The translations under genes were made by a program, and so were the position numbers. The notes beneath the pieces were generated by a model. That model ran no database searches and was not told where the DNA came from. It saw only the letters and a list, made by a program, of their open reading frames with translations. From Paenibacillus endoradicis (lineage in GTDB: Bacteria > Bacillota > Bacilli > Paenibacillales > Paenibacillaceae), in assembly GCF_024721975.1 (NCBI RefSeq), contig NZ_JANQBB010000003.1:682001-746000 (forward strand): a stretch of 64,000 bases of DNA, in the 5' to 3' direction. This document shows positions 26,346-36,112 of this stretch, piece after piece. Numbering within the stretch: position 1 is the first letter of the stretch; each line of letters starts with the position of its first letter.

Positions 26346-27797
26346 ATGAAGCATCCATCACAGTATAAGAATGAAAAAGTAATTATATTAGGTTTAGCAA
26401 GAAGTGGTGTTAGTGTAGCGAAGCTATTCCATAAGCTAGGGGCGAATGTTACAGTTAATGATCGTAAGCCTCGCGAGCAGTCCCCTGAAGCAGCACAATT
26501 AGAACAATTAGGTATTGAAGTAATATGTGGTTATCATCCCGAAAATCTAGTAGATAAGACGACTGCCTTATTAATTAAAAATCCTGGTATTCCATATCAT
26601 GTATCACCTATTATTGATGCACAAACTAATAATGTAGAAGTTGTTACTGAAGTTGAGATTGCTTATTGGATTAGTAAAGCACCAATTATTGGTATTACAG
26701 GATCTAATGGCAAGACGACGACGACAACCTTAATTGGAGAGCTATTAACATCGGCTGATCTAAATCCTGTTGTTGGTGGAAATATCGGTTTGCCTCTATG
26801 TGAGATTGCGAGTGAAGTGTCTAGTGAAAACTGGATTGTTGCTGAATTGAGTAGCTTTCAATTGAAAGGTACAATTGCATTTGCACCGAAAATAGCATTA
26901 ATTTTGAATTTAGCTGAAACTCATCTAGATTATCACGGGGATATGCAGGATTATGTGGCGTCTAAAGCGAAAATATTAAGCAACCAAACAGATGACGATA
27001 TCGCTATCTTGAATTGGGATGATAAGATTACCCGTCAATTGATGCCTCAGTGTAAAGGTCAATTGTTCCCATTCTCGCTTTTTGAGAAGTTAGAAAGAGG
27101 TGTCTTCATTGATCCACCATTTGCACCGATTATCGCTGGCGATCCGTTGCCGAATGCGGCAGAGGAAGCTTCGATCCGATCTATTGTATATCGGATGAAT
27201 AATGATTCAGAGCAACAAGTACTTATGCCTTTAAGTAGTCTTGGTATTCCTGGGCGTCATAATGCCGCTAATGCGATTGCAGCCATTGCAGCATGTCTTA
27301 TAGCTGGGGCTGACCCAGCGAAGCTTGTAGAACCTTTAACGAGCTTTAGAGGCGTAGAACATCGTCTAGAGTTCGTAAGAACGAATGAAGGTGTCAACTA
27401 CTACAATGATTCCAAAGCGACCAATTCGACAGCGACGACGATGACGATTCGATCTTTATCAGCGCCGTTGGTACTGATTGCTGGAGGTTTAGATCGTGGA
27501 TCTGATTATATGGAATTACTCCCTATTTTCACAGATCGACTGAAAGGTATCGTGGCCGTTGGTGAAACTCGTCATAAACTTGAACATATTGCTAAGCTAG
27601 CAGGTTTAGATCAGATAAAGATCGTCGAACCTAAAGCTAGTGCCGAGGAAACGCTAGATGAAGCTGTCAAGCTTGCTAGTGAGTTAGCGGAGTCAGGAGA
27701 TATTGTGTTACTGTCACCTGCATGCGCAAGCTGGGATATGTTTTCTTCTTATGAACAAAGAGGAAGCATGTTTAAGAAATCGGTGCATACCTTGTAA
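26346..27797 (+). CDS. murD: UDP-N-acetylmuramoylalanine--D-glutamate ligase
   Basis: 483 residues from ATG 26346 (GAGAGG 8 nt upstream). Adds D-glutamate to UDP-MurNAc-L-Ala. N-terminal Rossmann-like domain with LGLARSGVSVAKLF, P-loop ITGSNGKTTTTTLIGE, ELSSFQL, AETHLDYHG, GRHNAANAIAA and YNDSKATNSTAT motifs. It is slightly longer than average, with an insertion around residues 250-280. Follows mraY after the small repeat element. Confidence 0.95.
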   Translation: MKHPSQYKNEKVIILGLARSGVSVAKLFHKLGANVTVNDRKPREQSPEAAQLEQLGIEVICGYHPENLVDKTTALLIKNPGIPYHVSPIIDAQTNNVEVVTEVEIAYWISKAPIIGITGSNGKTTTTTLIGELLTSADLNPVVGGNIGLPLCEIASEVSSENWIVAELSSFQLKGTIAFAPKIALILNLAETHLDYHGDMQDYVASKAKILSNQTDDDIAILNWDDKITRQLMPQCKGQLFPFSLFEKLERGVFIDPPFAPIIAGDPLPNAAEEASIRSIVYRMNNDSEQQVLMPLSSLGIPGRHNAANAIAAIAACLIAGADPAKLVEPLTSFRGVEHRLEFVRTNEGVNYYNDSKATNSTATTMTIRSLSAPLVLIAGGLDRGSDYMELLPIFTDRLKGIVAVGETRHKLEHIAKLAGLDQIKIVEPKASAEETLDEAVKLASELAESGDIVLLSPACASWDMFSSYEQRGSMFKKSVHTL

Positions 27798-27841
27798 GTA
27801 GGGGGGTTGTCCCTACTTCATTTTATAGAGGTGTGTAAAGC

Positions 27842-28939
27842 ATGGTTAAGACACGTTCTGCTCCAGATATATGGCTATTAATTTCCATCCTTCTTATATT
27901 ATTTATTGGACTAATGATGGTATATAGTGCGAGTGCAGTATTAGCTTTTCATGAATTTGGTGATAAGTTCTACTTTTTGAAGCGACAATCGATATTTGCA
28001 GGATTAGGTTTATTATCTATGTTTTTTATGATGAATGTGAATTACACTGTCTGGAAAAAATGGGCCCCTATGTTACTTATCGTCTGTTTCGGACTACTTA
28101 TCCTAGTATTAATTCCTGGGGTCGGAGTTGTTCGTGGTGGAGCGCGTAGTTGGCTAGGCATTAGTTCTTTCGGTATTCAACCATCTGAATTTATGAAACT
28201 TGGTATGATCTTATTTCTTGCAAAGTGGTTGTCCACAGAACAACAAAAAATTACTCAATTCACGAAAGGCTTATTACCGCCTTTAGGTCTTGTATTTCTG
28301 GCGTTTGGCTTAATTATGCTACAACCCGATCTAGGAACTGGAGCAGTTATGGTCGGAGCATCAATGATTCTTATCTATACTGCCGGTGCTCAGATGCGTC
28401 ATCTTGGCGGTTTAGCGTTAATTGGTGTTATCGGTTTTGTTGGTCTCATTATTGCTGCACCTTATCGTTTGAAACGGATTACTAGTTTTCTAGATCCGTG
28501 GTCAGATCCACTTGGCGGTGGATATCAGATCATTCAATCGTTATTTGCCATTGGTCCTGGAGGTCTTGTTGGACTTGGTCTTGGCATGAGTAGACAGAAA
28601 TTTAGTTACTTACCTGAGCCGCAAACAGATTTTATTTTCTCAATACTAGCTGAAGAGTTAGGTTTCATCGGCGGACTTACATTGATTCTATTATTTCTAG
28701 TCGTTGTATGGCGTGGAGTACGTACCGCTATCGCTGCTCCAGATACGTTTGGAAGCTTACTTGCGATCGGTATCACGAGCATTATTGGTGTACAAGTGCT
28801 AATTAACATTGGTGTTGTCATTGGAATGATGCCAGTAACAGGAATTACACTTCCATTAGTAAGCTATGGAGGCTCTTCCTTAACATTACTACTAACAGGA
28901 TTAGGCATCTTGTTGAATATTTCTCGATACTCGAGGTGA
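27842..28939 (+). CDS. spoVE: SEDS family peptidoglycan polymerase SpoVE/FtsW
   Basis: 365 residues, about ten membrane segments. SEDS glycosyltransferase partner of a class B PBP. Motifs GGARSWL, QPSEFMKLG, QPDLGTG, GGGYQIIQSLFAIGPGGLVGLGLG and LPEPQTDFIFSI(L)AEELG are intact. Position between murD and murG, with spoVD upstream, and length (B. subtilis SpoVE is 366) favour SpoVE, the cortex partner of SpoVD. A role in vegetative division as FtsW cannot be excluded. Confidence 0.92.
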   Translation: MVKTRSAPDIWLLISILLILFIGLMMVYSASAVLAFHEFGDKFYFLKRQSIFAGLGLLSMFFMMNVNYTVWKKWAPMLLIVCFGLLILVLIPGVGVVRGGARSWLGISSFGIQPSEFMKLGMILFLAKWLSTEQQKITQFTKGLLPPLGLVFLAFGLIMLQPDLGTGAVMVGASMILIYTAGAQMRHLGGLALIGVIGFVGLIIAAPYRLKRITSFLDPWSDPLGGGYQIIQSLFAIGPGGLVGLGLGMSRQKFSYLPEPQTDFIFSILAEELGFIGGLTLILLFLVVVWRGVRTAIAAPDTFGSLLAIGITSIIGVQVLINIGVVIGMMPVTGITLPLVSYGGSSLTLLLTGLGILLNISRYSR

Positions 28940-28944
28940 AAGAG

Positions 28945-30060
28945 ATGAAAATTTTACTAACAGGTGGAGGTACAGGTGGACATATATACCCTGCATTAGC
29001 GATTGGGAAATATATGCAACAACAGGACTCCGCTACTGAATTACTATATATAGGTACAGAGCGTGGGATGGAAAGTAAAATCGTTAGAAGAGCTAACGTT
29101 CCATTTGAAAGTATTGAAATTACAGGATTTAAACGTAAACTGTCCTACGATAATGTACGGACAGTTATCCGTTTTTTACGAGGTGTCAATCGTTCCAAAC
29201 AATTAATAAAACAATTTAAACCAGACGTTGTGATTGGTACGGGTGGTTATGTATGCGGGCCTGTCGTTTATGCGGCAGCCCGTTTAGGCATACCTACCTT
29301 TATTCATGAGCAAAATGCAATTCCTGGTTTGACGAATAAATTTTTGACATCCTTTGTATCTCATGTTGGTGTAAGTTTTGAAGATTCATTATCTTATTTT
29401 GCAAAAGCAAAGCAAGTTAGCTTTACTGGAAATCCCTGTGCGTCTCAAGTGATCGAGGCAATACCAGGCCGTGGTAGAGCATCATTGGATCTTGAATCTA
29501 ACCAACGTTATGCACTCATTGTTGGTGGTAGTAGAGGTGCGAAGGCGCTTAATCAAGCGGTTATAGCCTTAGCAAGGGAGCAAGAGCAATTAGAAAAACT
29601 TTCGCAGTACCGTATTGTATTTGCTACAGGTGAAATTTATTATGATGATACATTGCAAGCATTGAAAGATAATGCTGCTTATCGAAATGGACAAATTATG
29701 TTACTTCCATATATTAATAATATGGCGGAAGTTTTAAGTGATGCATCTATCGTAATTAGTCGCTCTGGAGCTTCGTCGCTAGCAGAGATTAACGCGCTTG
29801 GAAAACCGTCTATTCTAATTCCTTCTCCAAATGTAACGAATAATCATCAAGAAGCAAATGCACGTAGTTTGGAGTCTGTTGGAGCTGCAGAAATTATACT
29901 TGAAAGTGAACTTAGTGGTACTCATTTGTTAGAAAAATTGAGTGCTTTATTGTTAGATGATCATAAACTTGCGAAAATGTCGGCTGCATCACAATTTTTA
30001 GCAGTACCTGATTCAGCAAGCAGAATTGCTTTAGCGTTAGCGAGAATAATGAAACGATAA
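28945..30060 (+). CDS. murG: UDP-GlcNAc:lipid I N-acetylglucosaminyltransferase MurG
   Basis: 371 residues from ATG 28945, 5 nt after GAGGTGA, which overlaps the spoVE stop. It makes lipid II by adding GlcNAc to lipid I on the cytoplasmic membrane face. GT-B fold: N-terminal GGGTGGHIYPALAIG, GTGGYVCGPV, HEQNAIPG, then GGSRGAKALN and SRSGASSLAEI with LIPSPNVTNNHQ in the UDP-GlcNAc-binding half. Complete and of normal length. Confidence 0.96.
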   Translation: MKILLTGGGTGGHIYPALAIGKYMQQQDSATELLYIGTERGMESKIVRRANVPFESIEITGFKRKLSYDNVRTVIRFLRGVNRSKQLIKQFKPDVVIGTGGYVCGPVVYAAARLGIPTFIHEQNAIPGLTNKFLTSFVSHVGVSFEDSLSYFAKAKQVSFTGNPCASQVIEAIPGRGRASLDLESNQRYALIVGGSRGAKALNQAVIALAREQEQLEKLSQYRIVFATGEIYYDDTLQALKDNAAYRNGQIMLLPYINNMAEVLSDASIVISRSGASSLAEINALGKPSILIPSPNVTNNHQEANARSLESVGAAEIILESELSGTHLLEKLSALLLDDHKLAKMSAASQFLAVPDSASRIALALARIMKR

Positions 30061-30161
30061 CTGAACGTGAACTCTAGGCGATTGTCACACAACGAAGTGT
30101 TAAGGCATAAGATACTTTATAATTCGTGACCAGAAAGTCTAGGAGTTGATCACATGTTCAG

Positions 30162-30198
30162 GTGGGGCTTACCCACAACGATGGCAACTGCCATTTTT
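30162..30198 (+). other. Two small hairpins in the murB leader
   Basis: GTGGG/CCCAC (30162-30176) and ATGGC/GCCAT (30181-30194) with a T5 tail stand directly before the murB ribosome site at 30201. They could be a weak terminator or attenuator, or a chance structure. Confidence 0.3.
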
Positions 30199-30215
30199 GG
30201 AAGGAGGACATACAA

Positions 30216-31121
30216 TTGAATTTATTTATAGCGGAACTTGAGGAGTTAGAAATTGGGGAATATCTCGTCAACGAACCACTGTCGAAGCATACAACATGGA
30301 AGATCGGCGGTACGGCTGATCTGATGATCCTTCCACGAGGCAAGAAGCAACTTATATCACTAATCAAGCTACTTGGTAAGCATAGTATTCCGTGGACGAG
30401 TATCGGACGTGGATCTAATATGCTAGTAAGTGATAAAGGGATTCGTGGTGTTGTGATTAAGCCAACTGATGGCTTAGATTATGTGCGCTTCGAAGGTAAT
30501 ACTGTCATTGCGGGAGCAGCTTATTCATTTATTAAGCTTGCTGTTATGGCAAGCAAACAAAGCTTAACAGGCTTGGAATTTGCAGGCGGTATTCCAGGAA
30601 CTGTAGGCGGTGCTGTCTACATGAATGCAGGTGCGCATGGGTCTGATGTGTCACGTATTTTTAAGTCAGCCGAAATTGTTCTGTCTAATGGTGAATTGGT
30701 AACGTATAAAAGCGATGATATGAAATTCTCATATCGTCATTCTGTATTGCAGGAAATGAGCGGATTTGTTGTTGAAGCTAGCTTTGAATTAGAAGCTGGT
30801 GATAGACAAGTGATTACTGCAGAAATGGCTAAGCATAAGGGACGTAGATTGCTAACTCAACCACTACAACTTGCATGTGCTGGGAGTGTATTCCGTAACC
30901 CCCCCGGTGATTTTTCAGCAAGATTGATTGAGGAAGCAGGATTGAAAGGGTTCCAATGTGGAGGAGCGCAAGTATCAGAGCTTCACGCCAATTTTATTAT
31001 CAACACAGGACAGGCGACAGCTAAAGACGTTTTCGCTTTAATTACCCATATTCAAGGTGTTGTGAAAGAACGCTATGGTATTGAATTGATACCTGAAGTA
31101 TTGGTAATGGGCGAGCGGTAA
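30216..31121 (+). CDS. murB: UDP-N-acetylenolpyruvoylglucosamine reductase
   Basis: 301 residues from TTG 30216, 8 nt after AGGAGG; this gives the usual length (303 in B. subtilis), while an in-frame ATG at 30162 would run through the leader hairpins. NADPH/FAD-dependent reduction of enolpyruvyl-UDP-GlcNAc to UDP-MurNAc. FAD-binding motifs GRGSNMLVSDKGIRGVVI and GIPGTVGGAVYMNAGAHG, catalytic serine in AGSVFRNPPGDF and the late glutamate in PEVLVMGER are visible. It is 15 bp from murA. Confidence 0.95.
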   Translation: MNLFIAELEELEIGEYLVNEPLSKHTTWKIGGTADLMILPRGKKQLISLIKLLGKHSIPWTSIGRGSNMLVSDKGIRGVVIKPTDGLDYVRFEGNTVIAGAAYSFIKLAVMASKQSLTGLEFAGGIPGTVGGAVYMNAGAHGSDVSRIFKSAEIVLSNGELVTYKSDDMKFSYRHSVLQEMSGFVVEASFELEAGDRQVITAEMAKHKGRRLLTQPLQLACAGSVFRNPPGDFSARLIEEAGLKGFQCGGAQVSELHANFIINTGQATAKDVFALITHIQGVVKERYGIELIPEVLVMGER

Positions 31122-31136
31122 CTCGGAGGTGATACA

Positions 31137-32420
31137 TTGGACAGATTGGTGATTGAGGGCGGCAAACCTCTGTCAGGAACTGTTGTAATCCAAGGCGCGA
31201 AAAATGCAGTGCTGCCGATTATGGCTGCCAGTCTGCTGGCTGAAGGAACGACCGTGCTCGAAAATGTTCCTCATTTACTTGACATTGAAGTGATGATCCA
31301 TATTTTGCGAGAATTAGGATGTCGAGTTGAGCATAAGGGAAGTACGATTATCATTGACACGGAGCAGGCTTCTGCTTCACATGTACCAGAATCGTTGATG
31401 AAGCAAATGCGATCATCAATTTTTCTCATGGGCCCACTACTTGCAAAGTACAGAAAGACTCAAGTTTATCAACCAGGCGGCTGCGCGATTGGCGAACGGA
31501 AGATCGATATTCATCTAGACGGCTTGAAGGCACTAGGTGCGCAAATTGAGGAAACAGGAAATTCTATTATTTGCAGTGCACAGAAACTAACGGGTGCGGA
31601 TGTGCATCTGAATTTCCCAAGCGTAGGTGCTACTGAGAATATTATGATGGCAGCGGTGCTAGCGGATGGTCGAACAACGATTACGAATGCTGCAAGAGAG
31701 CCAGAGATTCAAGATTTGCAACATTTCCTTAATGCAATGGGTGCTAAAGTGCTCGGCGCAGGTACAGATACGATTACAATCGATGGTGTAGAGCGGCTAC
31801 AATCATGTGAGCATCGTATCATTCCAGATCGAATTGTTACAGGAACACTAATGATTGCTGCAGCGGCAACTCGTGGACTAATTACATTACACAAAACGCA
31901 ACCAAGTCATCTAACTTCTTTAATTCATGTCATGCGTCGAGCAGGTATTCAAATCCAAGTAGACGGTGATATAATAAAAGTTGACAGTAGAGTCAGAAGC
32001 AAAGCGGTAGAGAAGATTGTTACTGCACCTTACCCTGCTTTCCCTACTGATTTGCAATCACAGATGATGGTTATGCTTGCACTCTCAGATGGTGTCAGTG
32101 TAGTGAAAGAAAATATCTTTGAAGGCAGATTAAAGCATGTAGATGAACTGGCTCGTATGGGCGCTGATATTCGAGTAGATATGAATACAGCCTATATTCG
32201 AGGAGTGCCTCGTTTATATGGTGCTACTGTTGAGGCGACTGATCTTCGAGCGGGTGCAGCACTTGTAATTGCTGGTCTTGCAGCACAAGGGAGAACGATC
32301 GTAGAGCGAATTCACCATATTGATCGTGGTTATGATCGAATTGAGGATATGTTAACGTTATTAGGGGCTAGAATTACGAGATTAACTGCATTATCCAAAA
32401 ACGAAACATATGCACAGTAA
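31137..32420 (+). CDS. murA: UDP-N-acetylglucosamine 1-carboxyvinyltransferase
   Basis: 427 residues from TTG 31137 behind GGAGGTGAT. First committed step of peptidoglycan synthesis: enolpyruvyl transfer from PEP to UDP-GlcNAc; target of fosfomycin. The catalytic cysteine is C116 in QPGGCAIGERKID, so the enzyme is expected to be fosfomycin-sensitive. IQGAKNAVLPI (18-28) and the C-terminal RAGAALVIAGLAAQG motif are present. The first 500 bp look richer in GC than neighbouring genes. Confidence 0.96.
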   Translation: MDRLVIEGGKPLSGTVVIQGAKNAVLPIMAASLLAEGTTVLENVPHLLDIEVMIHILRELGCRVEHKGSTIIIDTEQASASHVPESLMKQMRSSIFLMGPLLAKYRKTQVYQPGGCAIGERKIDIHLDGLKALGAQIEETGNSIICSAQKLTGADVHLNFPSVGATENIMMAAVLADGRTTITNAAREPEIQDLQHFLNAMGAKVLGAGTDTITIDGVERLQSCEHRIIPDRIVTGTLMIAAAATRGLITLHKTQPSHLTSLIHVMRRAGIQIQVDGDIIKVDSRVRSKAVEKIVTAPYPAFPTDLQSQMMVMLALSDGVSVVKENIFEGRLKHVDELARMGADIRVDMNTAYIRGVPRLYGATVEATDLRAGAALVIAGLAAQGRTIVERIHHIDRGYDRIEDMLTLLGARITRLTALSKNETYAQ

Positions 32421-32430
32421 TCGTTGGAAT

Positions 32431-32464
32431 GATAATCGGCTTCCTCATCACCGATGAGGAGGCC
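32431..32464 (+). other. Hairpin between murA and divIB
   Basis: GGCTTCCTCATC pairs with GATGAGGAGGCC around ACC (12-bp stem with one G-T pair). There is no T-run, so it is more likely an mRNA stabiliser or processing site than a terminator. Confidence 0.5.
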
Positions 32465-32491
32465 GCGTTGTGTTAAGGAGTGGACAAGTTT

Positions 32492-33244
32492 ATGCAATCT
32501 CAAATGCCAGTGCTCAAAGAGCCAGAGCCGAAAAAAAAGGGAAATAAAAAATTAATTGCAATTATTGTTATCTTATTTCTTGCTATTTTATCTATTGTAT
32601 TTTTTAATTCTACGTTAAGTAAAATTACGGAAGTGCAAATCACTGGTACCCAATTTGTAAATGGTACAGAGGTTATGAATGCAGCAGGTCTAAAAGTAGG
32701 GGATTCTTTCGTGTTCAGTTCTGCGGAAGAGATTGAAAACAATGTCAAAACTTTAAACACCATTAATAAAGCGGTAGTTACTAAGCATTTTCCAGGGATA
32801 ATCAAAATTGCTGTTACAGAATATAGTGTAGTGGCTTTTGAATTTGACGACAAAGGCGAACTAATTGCTTTATTAGCTAGTGGAGCGAGTATTAAAACAA
32901 ACAATGATCGCCTACAAATAATGGACAAACCTATATTAACCGGATGGAGTAAAAATGATCCATATAAAAATGAATTAATGAAGCAACTTTCTTCTATTAA
33001 TTCAACTTTGCTCGCTGACATATCTGAGATCGCACCTATTCCTTCCGTTGCTTTCCCAGATCGAATTTTAATATATACACGCACAAAGTTCGAAGTTACT
33101 ACAGCTGTAAGTTTAATACGCGAGAAGGTAGAAGCGATGAATGGCGTTATTGAAACACAAGCACCAGGTAAGCTAACCTTATTACTTGCAGATACGTATG
33201 AACCATTTAACAGAGAAGATATGGAAAATACTGAAACTGAGTAA
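32492..33244 (+). CDS. divIB: Cell division protein DivIB/FtsQ
   Basis: 250 residues from ATG 32492 (AAGGAG 11 nt upstream; GTG 32480 overlaps the ribosome site and is rejected). Short basic tail, membrane helix (about 20-38), then a POTRA domain (LSKITEVQITGTQFVNGTEVMNAA, from about 41) and the FtsQ beta domain. It stabilises FtsL/DivIC at the septum. Sequence divergence is normal for this family; topology and place between murA and ftsA decide the call. Confidence 0.9.
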   Translation: MQSQMPVLKEPEPKKKGNKKLIAIIVILFLAILSIVFFNSTLSKITEVQITGTQFVNGTEVMNAAGLKVGDSFVFSSAEEIENNVKTLNTINKAVVTKHFPGIIKIAVTEYSVVAFEFDDKGELIALLASGASIKTNNDRLQIMDKPILTGWSKNDPYKNELMKQLSSINSTLLADISEIAPIPSVAFPDRILIYTRTKFEVTTAVSLIREKVEAMNGVIETQAPGKLTLLLADTYEPFNREDMENTETE

Positions 33245-33409
33245 AAAGACTCTACTCAACTAGAGTAAAGAGTGGTAAAATTTTAGTTGTCTAATTTATT
33301 TTTATGAGTTTATAGTAACTTTTATGTCTAGTTGAACTAGATTTCTATTTCATATTTTCATGAACTTTTCCTTTTTTTTGATAAATATCTGAAAAAATTG
33401 TTGAAAAAA

Positions 33410-33437
33410 GAGGGAAAGTGCAAATAGTGTTGAATAG
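33410..33437 (+). promoter_or_regulatory. Candidate SigH-like promoter before ftsA
   Basis: GAGGGAAAG (33410-33418) and GTTGAATAG (33429-33437) are 10 bp apart, near the SigH pattern RWAGGAWWT-N11-12-RNNGAATWW. ftsAZ of B. subtilis has a SigH promoter. The match is imperfect. The rest of the 288-bp gap shows no gene. Confidence 0.3.
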
Positions 33438-33532
33438 AATGTAAGTAGACTATTTACCTATTAGTGCAAAAACGAATAACTAAACTCATTCATTACAACT
33501 ATAAATATTTATTGAAACGGAGGTGCCGCGCA

Positions 33533-34774
33533 ATGAGCAACGGTGACATAATTGTCAGTTTGGACATCGGTACATCCAAAGTACGAGCAATAATTGGCGA
33601 AGTAAGTGATGGAGCCATTAATATCATTGGTGTTGGTACAGCAGACTCTGAAGGCATTCGTAAAGGTGCTATTGTAGATATTGATCAAACGGTTCAATCT
33701 ATTAAAAATGCGATTGAGCATGCCGAACGTATGGTAGATATTGAAATTTCAGAGGTTTATGTTGGTATCCAAGGTAGTCATATTGGTGTACAAACGAATC
33801 ATGGAGTAGTTGCAGTTTCTAATGAAGATCGCGAAATCGGTGAGGAAGATATCGATCGTGTACTTCAAGCTGCCAAGGTAGTAACCTTACCCCCAGATCG
33901 TGAAATAATTAATCTCGTACCTAAGCAGTATGTAGTAGATGGACTAGAAGGAATTTCAGATCCGCGTGGAATGATAGGTGTTCGCTTAGAAGTAGAAGCT
34001 ACAGTTATTACTGGTGCCAAATCTTCTGTACATAATCTAGTTAGATGTGTCGATAAAGCAGGGCTAAAAATTAATGGCGTTATTCTTTTAACACTTGCGT
34101 CAGGTGTAATGACATTATCTAAAGATGAAAAGTCAGCAGGTACTGTACTCGTTGATATCGGTGGTGGATCTACAACAATTGCTATCTATGAAGATGGTGG
34201 TATATGTGCGATTTCTTCATTGCCAATTGGCGGTCAGTTTGTTACAAACGATATCGCTTATGGATTGCGTTCACAAACAGATCATGCAGAGAAAATAAAA
34301 CTAAAATTTGGTTGTGCTGTTGCAGATGATGCAGCTGATGAAGTGAAATTCAAAGTTACACGCATGGGTAGTAATGTAGAAAAAGAATTTTCACAAAGAG
34401 ATTTAGCTAGCATTATCGAACCTCGTATGCAAGAAATATTCCAGCTTATTAAGCAGGAAGTTCATGCACTTGGTTATGGTGATAAAGTTGATGGATATGT
34501 ATTAACGGGAGGATCAGTATCTCTTCCAGGTACACTAGCATTAGCACAATCAGAACTAGAAAACAATGTAAGAATAGCTTTACCAGATTATATTGGAGTA
34601 AAAGATCCTTCTTATAGCAGTGGGGTAGGAATGATACAATACGTATCAAAGTACATGGGTGTACGAGGAGCTAGCACTACGAAGAAGGCTGTTAGTCGTA
34701 AAGGAAATTCTCCAGCTTCGTCAAAACCCCGAATGTTAGAACGCATTAAAAATATGTTTCAGGAATTTATTTGA
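33533..34774 (+). CDS. ftsA: Cell division protein FtsA
   Basis: 413 residues from ATG 33533 (GGAGGTG upstream); an in-frame extension to 33464 lacks a ribosome site. Actin-like ATPase that tethers FtsZ to the membrane. Phosphate-1 motif SLDIGTSKVRAIIGE (about 8-22), the 1C domain, VDIGGGSTTIAIY and GYVLTGGSVSLPG are present. The C-terminal amphipathic helix RMLERIKNMFQEFI is the membrane-targeting sequence. It is 16 bp before ftsZ. Confidence 0.96.
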   Translation: MSNGDIIVSLDIGTSKVRAIIGEVSDGAINIIGVGTADSEGIRKGAIVDIDQTVQSIKNAIEHAERMVDIEISEVYVGIQGSHIGVQTNHGVVAVSNEDREIGEEDIDRVLQAAKVVTLPPDREIINLVPKQYVVDGLEGISDPRGMIGVRLEVEATVITGAKSSVHNLVRCVDKAGLKINGVILLTLASGVMTLSKDEKSAGTVLVDIGGGSTTIAIYEDGGICAISSLPIGGQFVTNDIAYGLRSQTDHAEKIKLKFGCAVADDAADEVKFKVTRMGSNVEKEFSQRDLASIIEPRMQEIFQLIKQEVHALGYGDKVDGYVLTGGSVSLPGTLALAQSELENNVRIALPDYIGVKDPSYSSGVGMIQYVSKYMGVRGASTTKKAVSRKGNSPASSKPRMLERIKNMFQEFI

Positions 34775-34790
34775 CGGGGGAGTCGTGTAG

Positions 34791-35882
34791 ATGTTGGAAT
34801 TTGACTTAGAACTAGAATCACTAGCGCAAATAAAAGTAATTGGTGTAGGTGGCGGCGGTAGTAATGCGGTTAACCGTATGATTGAGAATGGTGTAAAAGG
34901 TGTAGATTTTATAACTGTTAATACTGATGCGCAAGCATTACACCTAGCAAAATCTGAGCACAAACTGCAAATCGGTGATAAGCTTACTCGTGGTCTTGGT
35001 GCTGGTGCAAACCCTGAAGTAGGTAAAAAAGCTGCTGAAGAGTCTCGTGATCTTATTGCTAATCAGCTAAAAGGTGCCGATTTGGTATTCGTTACAGCTG
35101 GTATGGGCGGTGGTACAGGTACTGGTGCAGCCCCTGTTATTGCTGAAATTGCTCGCGAGTGCGGCGCTTTAACTGTTGGTGTAGTTACTCGTCCATTTAC
35201 TTTTGAAGGTCGTAAACGTTTTGCACAAGCGGAACATGGAATCGAATCGTTAAAAGAAAAAGTAGATACACTAATCGTCATCCCTAATGATCGTCTATTA
35301 GAAATCGTAGATAAGAAAACTCCAATGCTTGAAGCATTCCGTGAAGCAGATAACGTACTACGTCAAGCAGTCCAAGGTATCTCTGATCTAATCATGGTTC
35401 CAGGTCTAATTAACCTTGACTTTGCAGATGTGAAGACGATTATGACTGAGCGTGGTTCTGCACTTATGGGAATTGGTATTGCATCTGGTGAGAATCGTGC
35501 TGCTGAAGCTGCTCGTAAAGCTATTCAAAGTCCATTACTTGAAACATCTATCGATGGAGCTCGTGGTGTAATTATGAATATTACTGGTGGTAGCAATCTA
35601 TCATTATATGAAGTGAATGAAGCTGCTGAAATTGTTATTTCTGCATCTGATCCAGATGTAAACATGATTTTCGGTGCGATCATTGATGAAGATCTTAAAG
35701 AAGAAATTAAAGTAACTGTTATTGCGACAGGTTTTGAAGCAAAACCTGCCGAAGCAGCACCTCGTCGTCAAGTTGGTCAAGGTAACGATGCTGGTGAAGC
35801 GGGAAAGTCTCAAGCGACGAAGCCTATTGGTACAAACCTTTCTAATGATTTAGAAATTCCTGCTTTTCTACGTCGCAAATAA
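34791..35882 (+). CDS. ftsZ: Cell division protein FtsZ
   Basis: 363 residues. Tubulin-like GTPase forming the Z ring. [11 protein letters not shown] begins near residue 20, the GTP-binding signature GGGTGTG is at 106-112, [11 protein letters not shown] forms the T7 loop, and the C-terminal tail [10 protein letters not shown] (binding FtsA, SepF and others) is intact after a linker of about 40 residues. ATG 34791 behind GGGGGAG. A strong terminator follows, ending the dcw cluster transcript before spoIIGA. Confidence 0.98.
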   Translation: MLEFDLELESLAQIKVIGVGGGGSNAVNRMIENGVKGVDFITVNTDAQALHLAKSEHKLQIGDKLTRGLGAGANPEVGKKAAEESRDLIANQLKGADLVFVTAGMGGGTGTGAAPVIAEIARECGALTVGVVTRPFTFEGRKRFAQAEHGIESLKEKVDTLIVIPNDRLLEIVDKKTPMLEAFREADNVLRQAVQGISDLIMVPGLINLDFADVKTIMTERGSALMGIGIASGENRAAEAARKAIQSPLLETSIDGARGVIMNITGGSNLSLYEVNEAAEIVISASDPDVNMIFGAIIDEDLKEEIKVTVIATGFEAKPAEAAPRRQVGQGNDAGEAGKSQATKPIGTNLSNDLEIPAFLRRK

Positions 35883-35902
35883 CAACTTAGTATAAACATA
35901 TA

Positions 35903-35947
35903 AAAGGGCTATACTCTTACAGTGATGTAAGTGTATAGCCCTTTTTC
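35903..35947 (+). terminator. Terminator after ftsZ
   Basis: GGGCTATAC-T-CTTAC (35907-35921) pairs with GTAAG-T-GTATAGCCC (35928-35942) across one T-T mismatch, followed by T5. Confidence 0.93.
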
Positions 35948-35974
35948 TAGTTTAGTAATCTAGTAATGACCACT

Positions 35975-36048
35975 TTTTCCGACAAAAATAGAACTCCAAT
36001 GCTGACATAAACAGACAGACTTTGGAGTATATATCCAATATACTGTTT
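35975..36048 (+). promoter_or_regulatory. Candidate spoIIG promoter with a Spo0A-box-like site
   Basis: TTTTTCCGACAAAAA (35975-35989) resembles the 0A box (TTCGACA core, one change). CTGACA near 36003 and TATACT near 36040 could be widely spaced promoter boxes, as in the Spo0A-activated spoIIG promoter of B. subtilis. The assignment rests on these motifs and the location only. Confidence 0.3.
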
Positions 36049-36112
36049 TAGAAGTAATCGCTTGGTACTACAGGAAGTATGTATTTTCATTGTAGTTGAA
36101 GGAAGGTATTAC

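Noticed and set aside
32431..32464. Terminator between murA and divIB
   Set aside because: The stem is strong but no T-run follows.
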